From Pseudo-nitzschia pungens (taxonomy: Eukaryota > Bacillariophyta > Bacillariophyceae > Bacillariales > Bacillariaceae), in the NCBI GenBank assembly GCA_037355855.1, contig CM074761.1, positions 2,251,346 through 2,315,345 of the forward strand: a stretch of 64,000 nt of DNA, in the 5' to 3' direction. Within the stretch, counting starts at the first letter, position 1. Every line of letters starts with the position of its first letter. A program made the translations under genes and the position numbers. Below the pieces are notes generated by a model. It was not told the origin of the DNA and did not search any database. It saw only the letters and a list, made by a program, of their open reading frames with translations. Shown one piece after another: positions 1 to 9,630 of the stretch.

Positions 1-730
1 TTCATCGGGGCTCCTAGTGTTTGAGAATACCCCAGGACCGAGTGCCCTGGACCGGTGCAGAGTGAATGGCCGATAGCGCGAGAGACAATATCGTTCGTGT
101 ATCTCGCGGATCAATGACCCCATCGTCGAACATGCGTCCGGTGACTTGCCAGATTTCAACCTCGAGATAGGGAACGGGTTCTCCCTCACCCACAACAAAC
201 CATTCTACAACTTCGTACTCCTACGGGGCTCCCTAAATGAACTCAATCAGGACCCTCGATTTAAGGGCATGGATTACGTTCCGTTCGTTGACCAGGGTGA
301 ATTGGTCATGGAGAGTATCGATAATTTGGTGAATACGGCGTTAATCGGTGGGTTATTCCCCATTGTGGTCTTGATTGCCTTTTTGCGTGAATGGCGAATG
401 ACGCTGCTGATCTCCATTAGCATTCTGTTTTCTATTTTGATTTCTATTGGCGCGCTGTATTTCAAGGGTGACTCCCTTAATTTATTATCCCTCATGGGTC
501 TTATGTTGGCCGTTGGGATGGTGGTCGATAATGCGATTGTCGTCGTTGAAACCATTTACAGACGACGTTCAGAAGGCGCAGATATTCGTGAGGCGGCGAT
601 TTCGGGAAGCGCGGAGGTGAATCTTGCGATCATCCTGTCCACCGCCACGACCATGGTGGTGTTTCTACCCTTGATTTTCATGTCCGGTGAAGCGGAAATC
701 TCGTTTTTCACCGGCGTATTGGGTGTGCTA

Positions 731-752
731 GTCATCTTTGCGTCATCTTTGC
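731..752 (+). repeat. 11-bp tandem duplication breaking the RND frame
   Basis: The 11-mer GTCATCTTTGC occurs twice in a row. Eleven is not a multiple of three, so the duplication shifts the RND reading frame exactly where the good reading ends. It is one visible cause of inactivation. Confidence 0.85.
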
Positions 753-1910
753 GCTGTTGGCTTCGTTATTTGTGGCCTTAACTTCGCGCCGTTGGCGACG
801 CGCTACATCACGGGTGCGAGTATCAAGGATGACCCGCGCTAGATAATATGGCTCATGATACTTCATTGGGGATTAAGTCAGCGTTTTGACGCGGCAATGG
901 TCATGCTTGCAGTGGCCGCATTAACCATCGCGATTCCTTTGCAATCCGTGGAGTGCACGCCGATGGATAAGAACTCCAAGAAGGAGTTTATCATCAACTT
1001 TCAGATCCATCATCAGGCGGGATATTCCGAATCTGAAGCCCTAGTCTCGCGTCTGGAAGGTATCGTGGAGGAAGAGAAAGAAAGAGCGTTGGGGCGTCAA
1101 ATGTTTTTATGCAGAGTTTGAGTCCGACTCCGACTGGGGACGCTCAGAGGTCTTTATAGAAAACGATGCCCCCATGTTGTGCGCTGACATCATCGATGAA
1201 GCCCGTGAACTATTACTCGATGACATGCCAAGCGTATATGCCCAAATCGGTTGGGGGGGGGGGAGATCGATCAGGGAATAAGGCGAATTTTCAAGTTTAC
1301 GACGAAGACATGCCTTGGTGGAGCATGGGGGCTGTACGCCGACTCCAAGCCATACCCCAGGTAATGGGCGCCCGAAGAGATGTGATGAACGGGAACGCTG
1401 AAGAGCTGCATGCGGAGTTCAATCGCGACGCGTTACTTCGCTATGGTCTTTCTGCACAAACCGTGGGCGGAACCATCCCCTACTATTTGCGGGGAACACA
1501 GTGTGACATGTTGACGTAGGTAGACCGTAACACACAGCTGACTCCGATGCTGGAAGATGGTCGCGAAACGGCGATCCTGACCCAGTTTGAAATCGAAGAC
1601 CATGGCGATATGAATGCGCTGATGCAATCGTCGATTTGGTCGCCAGCTACGATGCGTTTGGTGTCCCTTGAAACCATGGCCGACGTGCGGTTCGAGCGTG
1701 CCCTGCATAGCATTCGTCGAAAGAATGGAGTTACATCTGTCTCGATGTCGGTGGATTTAGACAAGGACGTCAAGAAGATGAGGGGTCGAGCCATTTTAGC
1801 GACAGCGCTCCAAGATATGGTGTTCCCCCGTGGCTATTCCTGGGACGCTTCACAGATGTATCGCGACTTTGATTCAGATCAAAGTGCGCAGTTGACCCTG
1901 ATTCTCATTG

Positions 1911-2308
1911 TCAAAAAAACCCGGATGTAGAACTTTAAATGTTAAAAAAACCCGGATGTACAGGTGTTAAAAAATCCGGATCTAGAATTATAAATGTAAA
2001 AGAAACCCGGATGTATAAGTGTTAAAAAATCCGGATCTAGAATTATAAATGTAAAAGAAACCCGGATGTATAAGTGTTAAAAAACCCGGATGTAGAATTT
2101 TAAATGTAAAAGAAACCCGGATGTATAAGTGTTAAAAAACCCGGATGTAGAATTTTAAATGTTAAAAAAATCCGGATGTATAAGTGTTTAAATAACCCGG
2201 ATGTAGAATCATAAATGTAAAAAAAACCCGGATGTATAAGTGTTAAAAAACCCGGATGTATAGGTATAAGTGTCAAAAAACCCGGATGTACGGATTGATC
2301 AAACTGAA
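1911..2308. repeat. Minisatellite array, copy 1, inserted in the RND gene
   Basis: About 14 units built around ACCCGGATGTA, alternating between TATAAGTGTTAAAAA-type and AGAATTATAAATGTAAAA-type spacers. Spacing varies from about 25 to 32 bp. The left edge abuts the RND codons for LILIV. The right edge ends in CGGATTGATCAAACTGAA, after which RND coding sequence resumes within about 25 bp. The copy at 28,125-28,618, on the opposite strand, has the same unit core, the same spacer classes and the same terminal sequence. The array therefore looks like a mobile or copied element rather than a local expansion. Confidence 0.92.
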
Positions 2309-2793
2309 ATATTGGTATGACTACTATCATTCGTCCTCCTATTGATGGGCGTGCTCTTTGAGTCTTGGCTATTGCCCCTTTCGGTGATCACCGCGGTACC
2401 CATGGCCGTAATGGGCGCATTTTGGCTGTTGTAGATTTGGGATACGCCCTTCGACACCATGGCGGAAATCGGACTCGTTTTTTTGGTGGGCGTGGTCGTA
2501 AACAACGGCATCGTACTCGTCGATTTGATTCGTCAACTTCGAGAAGAGGGGATGGACCGCATGGAAGCGATTCTAACGGCGGGTGAAAACCGTTTTCGCC
2601 CGACGATTTTTGGGCTGGTGCCCTTGGCAATGGGAATTGGAGAGTTTGTGGGGTTGTCCTATGCACCGTTGGGACGAACGGTGATTGGTGGACTGATTGC
2701 AGCCACCCTATTGACCTTAGTGTTCGTTCCATTTTTTTATGCCTGGTTGGATGACCTCCGCAATACTTTCGCACAGGTGTTCCGCTTCGCGAT

Positions 2794-2798
2794 AGGAG
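2794..2798 (+). promoter_or_regulatory. Shine-Dalgarno site for the outer-membrane factor gene
   Basis: AGGAG sits 9 nt before the ATG at 2808, overlapping the 3' end of the RND gene. Stop TAA and start ATG are separated by one base. This is bacterial operon layout inside a eukaryotic contig. Confidence 0.75.
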
Positions 2799-2807
2799 CA
2801 AAGTAAG

Positions 2808-4140
2808 ATGATATTTTCGTTGATCTTCGGATGGATGACGGCTCAGGCTGCCGCCCCTTTGACCTATCAAGAGGCTCTTTCTCAAGCGATGGCTCTACAA
2901 CAGGCGGCGTATTCGTATGGGCGTCACCAAGCCAAGTCCTCATTTTGGGCCAGTCGTGGACCGTGGACTGTTCGACGCCACACTCACTCTCTCCATCAAA
3001 TATAGCTAGGACCGCAATAAGTCCTTCTTTCAGGGGATTCCGTTCGATATCAAGAATCGCAATACGTTTGGTAATTTAGGCGTTGGAGGCACAACACCGA
3101 CAGGTACATCGTACGATTTTTCTGCGAATCACTTTCGAAATTATGGGGAGTTCGAAGCGCTGGTTTCAGAGGGCATGTGTTTGGCCCTCGATCCAGGATG
3201 AGTTTCGTTCCTTCCTTTAATATGCAATCTCTGATTTCTACTAAAAACGGCCAGTCACAGGCAGAATTGACCTATGAGCAGACTCATCAAACGGTTCTTA
3301 GACGACGGCCCAAGCCTACTGGAATTGGGTGTACCAAGAGGAATTAATCGCAATTCGGACAGCGGCCGTGGAGGTTTCGAGAGAAGCGCTTCGGATTGGG
3401 CGGCTGAAATTCGAAGCAAAAGACCTCGCTAAAGTGGAGGACACTCGGCTGGAGGCTGCGTGGGTCCAAGCACAAGCCACAGAACTTTAAGCGGAGAGCG
3501 CACAGATGTGATTTTGCCCGCAGCGATGGAGGTCGATGTGCCCGAGCTCGCGTTGTCTGTTGAGGAAGCCACCAAGTTTGCCCAAGAGGATAACCTGGAG
3601 TTGGCACTCTCTCGGGCCACAGTAGAGCAAGCCGATTCGTCTGCGAGAATGGCGCGTCATGCACTGATGCCCACCTTGTCTGCCACGGTATCTGCGGGAT
3701 TGGGCTCAAAGGGTACGGATGTGGGTCGGCACTTAGCGGCGTCTTGGAAAACTTTTCCCAGATGTCCGTAAGTGGGCAGTTTTCCATGCCCTTAGCGTTC
3801 GGCACGAGGGGAGCGTCATCGCTCTGTCGCTTCATTGACTGCGCAACGCGTCTATCTTTAAGAACTTGAACACAGCATTGCAGCGCAAGTTGCCCAACAG
3901 GTCTATCTCTTGAATAGTTGGCGGATGTCAACTTACGACTGGCGAAACAACCCTTGGGGCTGAAGAGGCCATTGTAAATGCCGGGCGGGCCATTCAGAAT
4001 CGTGTCGTAGAAGCCAGGAGTTCCCTTGAGTCAGCGCGTGTCGAGGCCGTCAAAAGCAGTACGGATTACCAATTGGCAGTAGTGGAGTCGAAACGGCTGC
4101 AGGGAATACTGACCACGCCTTAGCCCGCACTCACGAGGCG
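2808..4140 (+). pseudogene. TolC-like outer-membrane efflux factor, decayed bacterial gene
   Basis: It starts one base after the RND stop and begins with a signal-peptide-like MIFSLIFGWMTAQAAA followed by LTYQEALSQAM, the typical opening of an OEP/TolC protein. Later pieces in shifting frames include EALRIGRLKFEAKDLAKVEDTRLEA (about 3,383-3,460) and a second OEP repeat with ALSVEEATKFAQEDNLELAL and QADSSARMARHALMPTLS (about 3,550-3,690). The two-fold repeat of helical hairpins fits the family. Several frameshifts and stops separate the pieces and nothing past about 4,140 is recognisable. With the RND gene it would have formed the inner and outer parts of an efflux pump. No periplasmic adaptor gene is visible here. 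Confidence 0.75.
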
Positions 4141-4189
4141 TTGTCCGAAGAATCCGTCTGTTTTGTGCGTGTGGGGTGCACGTTTTAAG

Positions 4190-5342
4190 ATGGGTCTCCA
4201 TGTGCGCTGAACATCGGAAAACGCGCCAGGAATCGCTGTAAAGCCGCTTCGTTTTCGGTGGGAAGAACCGAGCAGGTCCCGTAAATCAGCATCCCCCCAT
4301 CGGATACCAACGTAGCGGCTTTGCGGAGGATATCGTCTTGAAGCTGCTGTAGTTCACCTTATGTGGTTCACCTTATGTGGCCCCATTCAGATTCAGACGG
4401 ACTTCGGGATGGCCGAAAAGGTACCCAGTCCACTACACGGGGCATCCACGAAGACAACATCGGTCTTCTTTTTCGGAAGGCCACGGCTTAAACAATGGGT
4501 TTGAATCCATTTGAGACCGGCTCGCTTGCTTCGCTTTTGCAATTCCCGTAGTGCGGTTTGGCGCACATCACAGGCCAACATTTCGCAGTTGGGGCTGGCT
4601 GCACCAATGGCGTCTTGCCGCCAGCTCCTGCACAATAGACGATGACACGCTATGCATCTGGTGGGCATAAGGCGGCTAAGTCTTGACTTTCTGCGTCTCA
4701 AATTTCAAACCAGCCCTGTTGATAGCTTCCTGTCCCATGAGATTGGCCCCTTTCATCACGCGGAGTGCGTAGGGTTGGAATGTCTTGGGTAAGCAATGTC
4801 TGTTGGACGGATGCTCGGTTGGCTTTCACTGGATTTGTGCGTAGGATCATCACAAGGCCGCGTGTATTCGATGCGCAGAGGAAGGGCCAAACGGCGTCAC
4901 TGAGGCTGGTGTGTAGGGCGTCAGCGATGGCAAGGTCGAAATTGCCGATGAGGGACAAGGCCCCTGTGGGGGGCTGTTCTCGTATGATTTGTTCCACGAG
5001 TTGTGAGGGATTGAGAGCGGATTCTGAATGCAGCACATGCCAAAAGAGCCATTGCTGCCACAGGTTTTCCGCCGTGTCGTCGCCTCCGAGGCGTTGGATG
5101 AGGGACTGATATCGAATGAGCGCATATAGACTGTCGGCAACAAATCGACGTTCTCGCGAGAGGAGATGACGCGCCTGACGAAGGGCGGTGGATAGAATGG
5201 ATGAGGCGCGCTGTGGGTGTCGGAGAACTTGGTTGTAGATCTCAAACAGAGTGCCCCGGATGCGGTCCGAACCTTGGGCTTTTTCAAGTAAAGCCGAATG
5301 GTGAGGAGGATCTGGAGGCGCAAATAGGTGGTGGGCAACCAC
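4190..5342 (-). pseudogene. rsmB: RsmB-like 16S rRNA cytosine-5 methyltransferase, decayed
   Basis: Reading from 5342 downward there is an NusB-like helical N-terminal part (RGTLFEIYNQVLRHPQRAS, RFVADSLYALIRYQSLIQRL), then ILRTNPVKANR and SYQQGWFEI followed by a stop. Other frames continue with DAESQDLAAL and the SAM-binding CAGAGG motif near 4,630, then FVDAPCSGLGTF (motif IV with its catalytic-type Cys) near 4,430, and LIYGTCSVLPTENEAAL with the second conserved Cys near 4,270. The order matches RsmB/NOL1/NSUN enzymes that methylate rRNA. A 14-bp tandem duplication at 4352-4379 and several stops break it. The product cannot be made. The first codon may be the GTG at 5342, overlapping the end of the upstream gene. 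Confidence 0.82.
4352..4379 (-). repeat. 14-bp tandem duplication breaking rsmB
   Basis: GTTCACCTTATGTG occurs twice head to tail. A 14-bp gain shifts the reading frame of the methyltransferase relic. It is the second such short duplication in the bacterial block, after 731-752. Confidence 0.85.
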
Positions 5343-6286
5343 TTTCGCCAGCCTCCAGCGCCGCCGCGGTTTAGCATGGTCTCCACACTTGTGTAGATCG
5401 CGAGGTTGGGGGCGAGTTTTCGCGCTTTGTTGAGCTGCTGTCGCGCTTCTTTGACATTTCCGGCGAGTGCGTTGATGCGGGCGGCATGCCCGAGCAATGC
5501 GGGAGACAGTCTTGCGCTATCGTCACTATTGTTGTGTTTTTCGAGTCGGTCGAGCACATGCGCTCCGACATGCAGCGCATTTTTGGGTACGTCCTTTTCA
5601 CTCATGAGATCGAAGAGTTTGTACACTTCGGCCAAGGCTTGACCGTCACGGTTTTGCCGTAGGAGTAATTCCGCGCGACGACAGCGAATCAGATGTTGTG
5701 TCGGATCCACTTCGCAGGCGTTACCGAATGCATCTGTGGCGTCGCCATACAGGTTGAGCTGTTCGCATTGTTGACCAAGGCTTCCCCAGGCGAGTTGAGA
5801 GGGCGACTTCGATTTATCCACCCAGGCCTTCGCGTCGTTGTAGGCGGCCTGTTGTTCACCGATGGCAGCGAGAAGCCATACGCGTAAAGCCCGTGCGGCT
5901 TCCTCACGTGAAGCGTCTCCGTATAAGCACGCCGGAGTTGCGAGTTGCAGTGCGAGGACTCGCCGACCGAGTTTATTGGCCTTTCTGGAGGCCGATAGAA
6001 AATCGGTCTCATCGGGAATGAATTCACGAAGCTCGAGGTGAACCTCCCGGTCTTTTGCTGCTGTCAATCCACAGCCAAGACAAGGATCCTGTCGATCAGG
6101 ATGACCGCAATTCGCGCAACTCGATTGTGTTGAGGGTGAAAGAGGTGTAGTCAATTCTTCCACTTTCTCTCGGTGATTGCACAAACCGCACAACAGGACG
6201 TCCGCGACAACGCGACCTCGACTCACTCCCAATCGAAGTTGATCCGAATGACATTCGCTACATCTTTGCGCCGTACACAATTCCAC
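5343..6286 (-). CDS. Bacterial zinc-ribbon and helical-repeat protein, function unknown
   Basis: This is the best preserved bacterial gene here, open for about 315 codons from a GTG at 6286 with GGAAG a few bases upstream. Three Cys pairs (CSECHSDQ, CGLCNH and CANCGHPDRQDPCLGCG) fill the first 75 residues and suggest a double zinc ribbon. The rest is alpha-helical and resembles tetratricopeptide-type repeats (DATDAFGNACEVDPTQHLIRC, ARINALAGNVKEARQQLNKA). It ends around GGAGGWRKW where the rsmB relic begins. The frame then runs on without a stop into rsmB in the wrong frame, so the native stop seems lost. It is divergent from the kinase at 6356. I do not recognise a named family, and expression in the host is doubtful. 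Confidence 0.6.
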
Positions 6287-6355
6287 CTCGTTACTTCCGA
6301 ATCATACCACGAAGGTGCCGTTTTCTGGACACTTCGGCTATGACAGGCATCAACT

Positions 6356-7193
6356 ATGGAACGAGTCAAGACAATGCAGCGCCGGTTCGAAATCGGTCAT
6401 TGTTTGGGAAAAGGTGGCTTCGGAGAAGTCTATCGGGCAGTTGTGTTTTCGTCAGGTGGTCTGGAACACGAGGTGGCAATTAAGCTATTACACCCGGATC
6501 TCCTGCATAATGAGACAGCAAGGGATCGCATGCTGGATGAGGGTCGGATGTTGAGTAGATTGACCCATCCATCCATTGTCACTTGTTACGCGTTAACCGT
6601 GTTAGCGGGCCGAATAGCACTGGTTACGGAGTTTGTACCTGGGGCGGATCTGTCCGATTGTTGCAAAACGAAGCCAGCACTGCCTCATCGGGCCTTGTTG
6701 AAAGTGATCGGAAAGGTCAGTGAGGCGTTGGACCTAGCCCTGAATGCGACGGCGCCGAGCGGACAACCCATGGATTTAGTCCATCGTGACATCAAGCCTG
6801 GCAATATTCGCGTTGTGCAGCACCGTCAGCCTTTTTTGCTCGATTTCGGCATGGCGCGCTCAGATACTATGGAGCTTAATGTCCATGAAGACGGCCGCAG
6901 ATTTGGTTGTGGGCAGCCTTTTGTGTATAGCACCGGAACGATTTGGTCCGAAGGGCGCATCGGGTGGGAGTGATATGTTTGGATTGGGATGTTGTTTGTA
7001 TGAGGGGCTTGTTGGCAAACCGTTTTATGGAGCCAGCTCATTACGAGATATTTCACGGCTCGCCAACGACTCTAGCCATTATCGGCGTTTTATGGACCAA
7101 CGGATGGTGAACTTGCCAGGCGTGGTTCCCGCAGCACTGGAATCCTTCATTCTTTGGGCAAGTGCGCGCGCAAATAATAAGTATGAAGTATAA
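6356..7193 (+). pseudogene. Bacterial Ser/Thr protein kinase (PknB/Hanks type), decayed
   Basis: The first frame from ATG 6356 gives the glycine loop LGKGGFGEVYRA, the Lys motif EVAIKLL, the catalytic loop LVHRDIKPGNI and LLDFGMA. Near 6,925 the frame shifts, and the reading continues in another frame with CIAPERFGPKG (APE motif), SDMFGLGCCLYEGLVGKPF and a short C-lobe that ends at a TAA at about 7,191. All core catalytic residues can be seen but not in one frame. The C-terminal regions usual for such kinases are missing. The gene points away from the zinc-ribbon gene, which suggests a shared promoter region at about 6,287-6,355. Kinases of this kind are common in Myxococcota and other predatory or developmental bacteria. 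Confidence 0.85.
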
Positions 7194-7194
7194 C

Positions 7195-8460
7195 CGTCCT
7201 AATTCCCCATCCGGATATTGGGTCTCATCCCCAAGCGAGTCCATGAAGAGCTCAATGATGTCCAAGGCTCTCGCTGGACACAACATTTCCATTTGTTCCG
7301 ACGCTAAATCAGCCACAACCGTTAACGCATCTTGAACTCGATAGAAGGAAAGATGAAGATAGGCTCGAATCAGCGCCTTGGAGGGTTTCTTTTCAACGAA
7401 GACGTCCAGCAACCTCTTCAAAAATGCTTCCGCCTCAACGTCGTCACATTGATCGAGTACAATCGTCGCATGCAACGGATTGGTGATGGTCGAACGATTC
7501 TATTGGGTAGGTTCTATCCGGCCCTCTTCGGACAACCCCTTGCAGAGTTCTTTGACTTGCTCTGAATCCCATTGAATCACGTGCGAAATTTCGGATGGAG
7601 ACGGGGGCTGTTCCGCTTGCGCCATCACCTCGAGCACCTTCCGTCCGTGATGCGAAATCGGAATCGCCTGCCGTCGGCGGACAATCGCGCCGTCTGGACG
7701 CACAGGGTTGGGCATGACGCGACATTCAGAATCGGACCATTGGAGTCGATTTGAATGCCTGCTGGATTCCAATAGGCCGTTTTCAACCAAATTTTCGACC
7801 ACGACTTCCATAAACTCCGGTAAGCCCGCGGAGACGTTGTGTATCCGACGGGCAATACGTGGCGGAGGAGGACGCCGGTGTAATAATGAGCCAACCAAGA
7901 GACCCGTCTGCCATTCATCTACTGGCATCAGTCGAATGGAACGCACCGAAACAAATCGGTCCGCACACTCCTTCCATGGAATTGAACTGTTCGGTTCAAG
8001 ACACACAATAATGCGAATTGAGAATCGGTACCTCGTCTCCGACCAACCCGCTGATCCATTTCGAAATCGCCGATCATACGCCAAAATTCCCTGCCCCCGG
8101 TTGTTGAAGCTGAATCGAACGTCGGCCGACCATCGACCAAAAAAGGCTCCCGAAACATCGCTTGGCCACATTCTCAATTCGACGATTGTTCCGAGATGCG
8201 TACTTCCCTCTCCACCCCAAGAGCGTCAGAGGAGATCAATTTCTTCATTGGCACGGTGAACGGGTCACTTGCTTGGGTGGCGTGCCTTGAAACATATTGC
8301 CCACCTGTCGCAACAACAAGGCCAATCGATACAGTCCCCGAGCATCCGTCAGATCACAGGAAAATACCCGCCAATCCATCCCACGTGCGTGGCGCTCTGC
8401 CATACCCAAAAAGGCATGACCATCCGTTTGGCCGGACGCTTCCCAATTCAACAGCACGCG
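7195..8460 (-). pseudogene. STAND/PknK-type ATPase relic
   Basis: Several frames in order resemble the signalling ATPase found with bacterial Ser/Thr kinases and LuxR regulators. About 8,457-8,250 gives GMDWRVFSCDLTDARGLYRL, as after a Walker A region. About 7,990-7,800 gives RLMPVDEWQTGLLVGSLLH and PEFMEVVVENLVENGLLE, matching the usual GNPFFVEEVVRxLVERGLL stretch. About 7,670-7,500 gives HHGRKVLEVMAQAEQPP and a helical tail, continued at 7,475-7,200 by LKRLLDVFVEKKPSKALIRA. Frameshifts separate the blocks, and the Walker A Lys is not recognisable. It converges on the kinase relic with almost no gap, and both 3' ends look cut. The family call is an inference from pattern, not from a search. 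Confidence 0.55.
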
Positions 8461-8461
8461 T

Positions 8462-8735
8462 CCGATAGGTCTCTGGGTCGGCCAAAATCGTATCCAACGC
8501 CTCTTTGTCGGACTCTGACTGCTCGATCCGTTGGGGAAACGCTTCCAACTCGCGCTTTTTCGTTGAAGGTCAATCGGTTTGATGTTTTGCTTCCGCTCTT
8601 ATTGGGAGTCTAGACCTTCTCTCGCTGCTTGTCAAGTCGACGGTGCTGAGCCTGATTGGCGTCTCGTTGGCGTTCGGCCTCAACCAACTGCATTCGATCC
8701 GCATAATCGACAAGCCGTTCGTGTAAGATCTTACC
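8462..8735 (-). pseudogene. ABC-F ATPase C-terminal fragment
   Basis: About 8,600-8,470 reads NEKRELEAFPQRIEQSE and LDTILADPETYR. This is close to the C-terminal coiled-coil pattern of Uup-type ABC-F proteins (KELEALPxRIExLE, LADPExY). About 8,728-8,612 reads ERLVDYADRMQLVEAERQRD and further charged helical sequence, which could be the ABC-F linker. No ATPase motifs remain. The piece runs directly into the STAND relic in another frame, suggesting a deletion. It is the last bacterial-looking sequence: from about 8,735 the DNA has host intergenic character. Confidence 0.45.
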
Positions 8736-9630
8736 GGTACATGAAAAAATAATCCGAGATTTCATTGTTATTGTTTGTACCTTCAATCATTATTACAAGT
8801 AGTACTCGAACGGTATGTACGGTATCAGTATTCTTTGCAATCTCTGTTCGGTGCGCTATTGTATGCATCGTAGGATGTGAACAAAGGCCGTCTTTCTGAT
8901 TCGTGAGAAATGTACCGTTACGCAGTCGTACCGGTAAGAGCCGAACTTAAAAACCAATGGAAGGAAGAAGAATTCTCTTCCAGATATGTGTTTCGGTATT
9001 CTGCGACCTCCGGCCGAAGTTCAAGATTCGTGGTAGATACGAAGTAATAAGAGATTGTACTTGCGGTTTGCACAGCGCACAGCGCACTTGTACTTGCAAT
9101 AGCGCCATGTTCCGATGGTTTCCGGTACGGTATGTAACTCCGTCTCTGCGATTTATTTTTAGGAGAATGCACGACCGACGGAAGGAGTCAGCTTCATGCG
9201 CAAGCTGCAAACGAGAACGAAAGGCGACGAGACGCGAAAGCCCAAAACCAAGTCAGTCCAATCGTTTGTCACCACGCACATACGGTAAGGTACACGTTTC
9301 CAACTTTCCACAAAGAAAGCTTCTTCTGGAGTCGGATTTGTTCCTGCTCGTGCCCACTCCACTCTTAGAATCAAAATTTAAGTGTCTACATCACTTTTCA
9401 CCTTCCTCTTCACTCATCAAAACACGTTTCACATTTTGTGCACCTCGGAAACCAGGTGTCCATCCACTATTTGCTATAAATTTGGTAATTGGCTACTCCC
9501 ACTCGGTAGCATTGTTCTCCCTCGTTGGAGCACCTATCACGATCCAAAACATACCGTATTCTTCGCCATCCGATCACAATATTATTTTTACCAACCAATC
9601 CGTTCTTTCATATCTGCAGAGAATCTGATC
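8736..9630. other. Host intergenic DNA with TACCGGTA/TACGGTA words
   Basis: No gene seen. The stretch begins with CTTACCGGTAC at the bacterial junction and holds further copies of TACCGGTA, TACGGTA and GGTAAGGTA (about 8,735, 8,815, 8,930, 9,125, 9,285 and 9,553). It leads up to the cyclin start and probably contains its promoter. Confidence 0.5.

Larger units (their letters stand above)
1..2806 (+). pseudogene. RND-family efflux permease, decayed bacterial gene split by a minisatellite
   Basis: Successive frames read as one HAE1/AcrB-like inner-membrane RND pump, which would export small molecules using the proton gradient. The piece at 146-781 carries the first membrane block with the TM4 signature VVDNAIVVVE. 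Pieces at about 855-1120, 1166-1519 and 1547-1910 cover the second periplasmic part. After the repeat array, frame 2 resumes with LMGVLFESWLLPL and VGVVVNNGIVLVDLIRQ, the typical C-terminal RND block, and stops at 2804-2806. Frame breaks lie near 100-145, 731-790 and 1110-1165. There is an in-frame TAG after MGAFWLL (about 2,431) and a stop at 1,519. The start lies outside the window or is lost. No intact reading is possible, so this is a fossil. Family call is confident; species of origin is unknown. Confidence 0.88.

Noticed and set aside
1911..2308. Protein-coding reading of the minisatellite (repeated HPGFLTLI-type peptides)
   Set aside because: The open frames follow from the repeat unit alone and occur in both arrays without starts or flanking coding signal.
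1..8735. Simple bacterial contamination of the assembly
   Set aside because: Extensive pseudogene decay and a host repeat inside the RND gene make this less likely, though reads across the junction are still needed.
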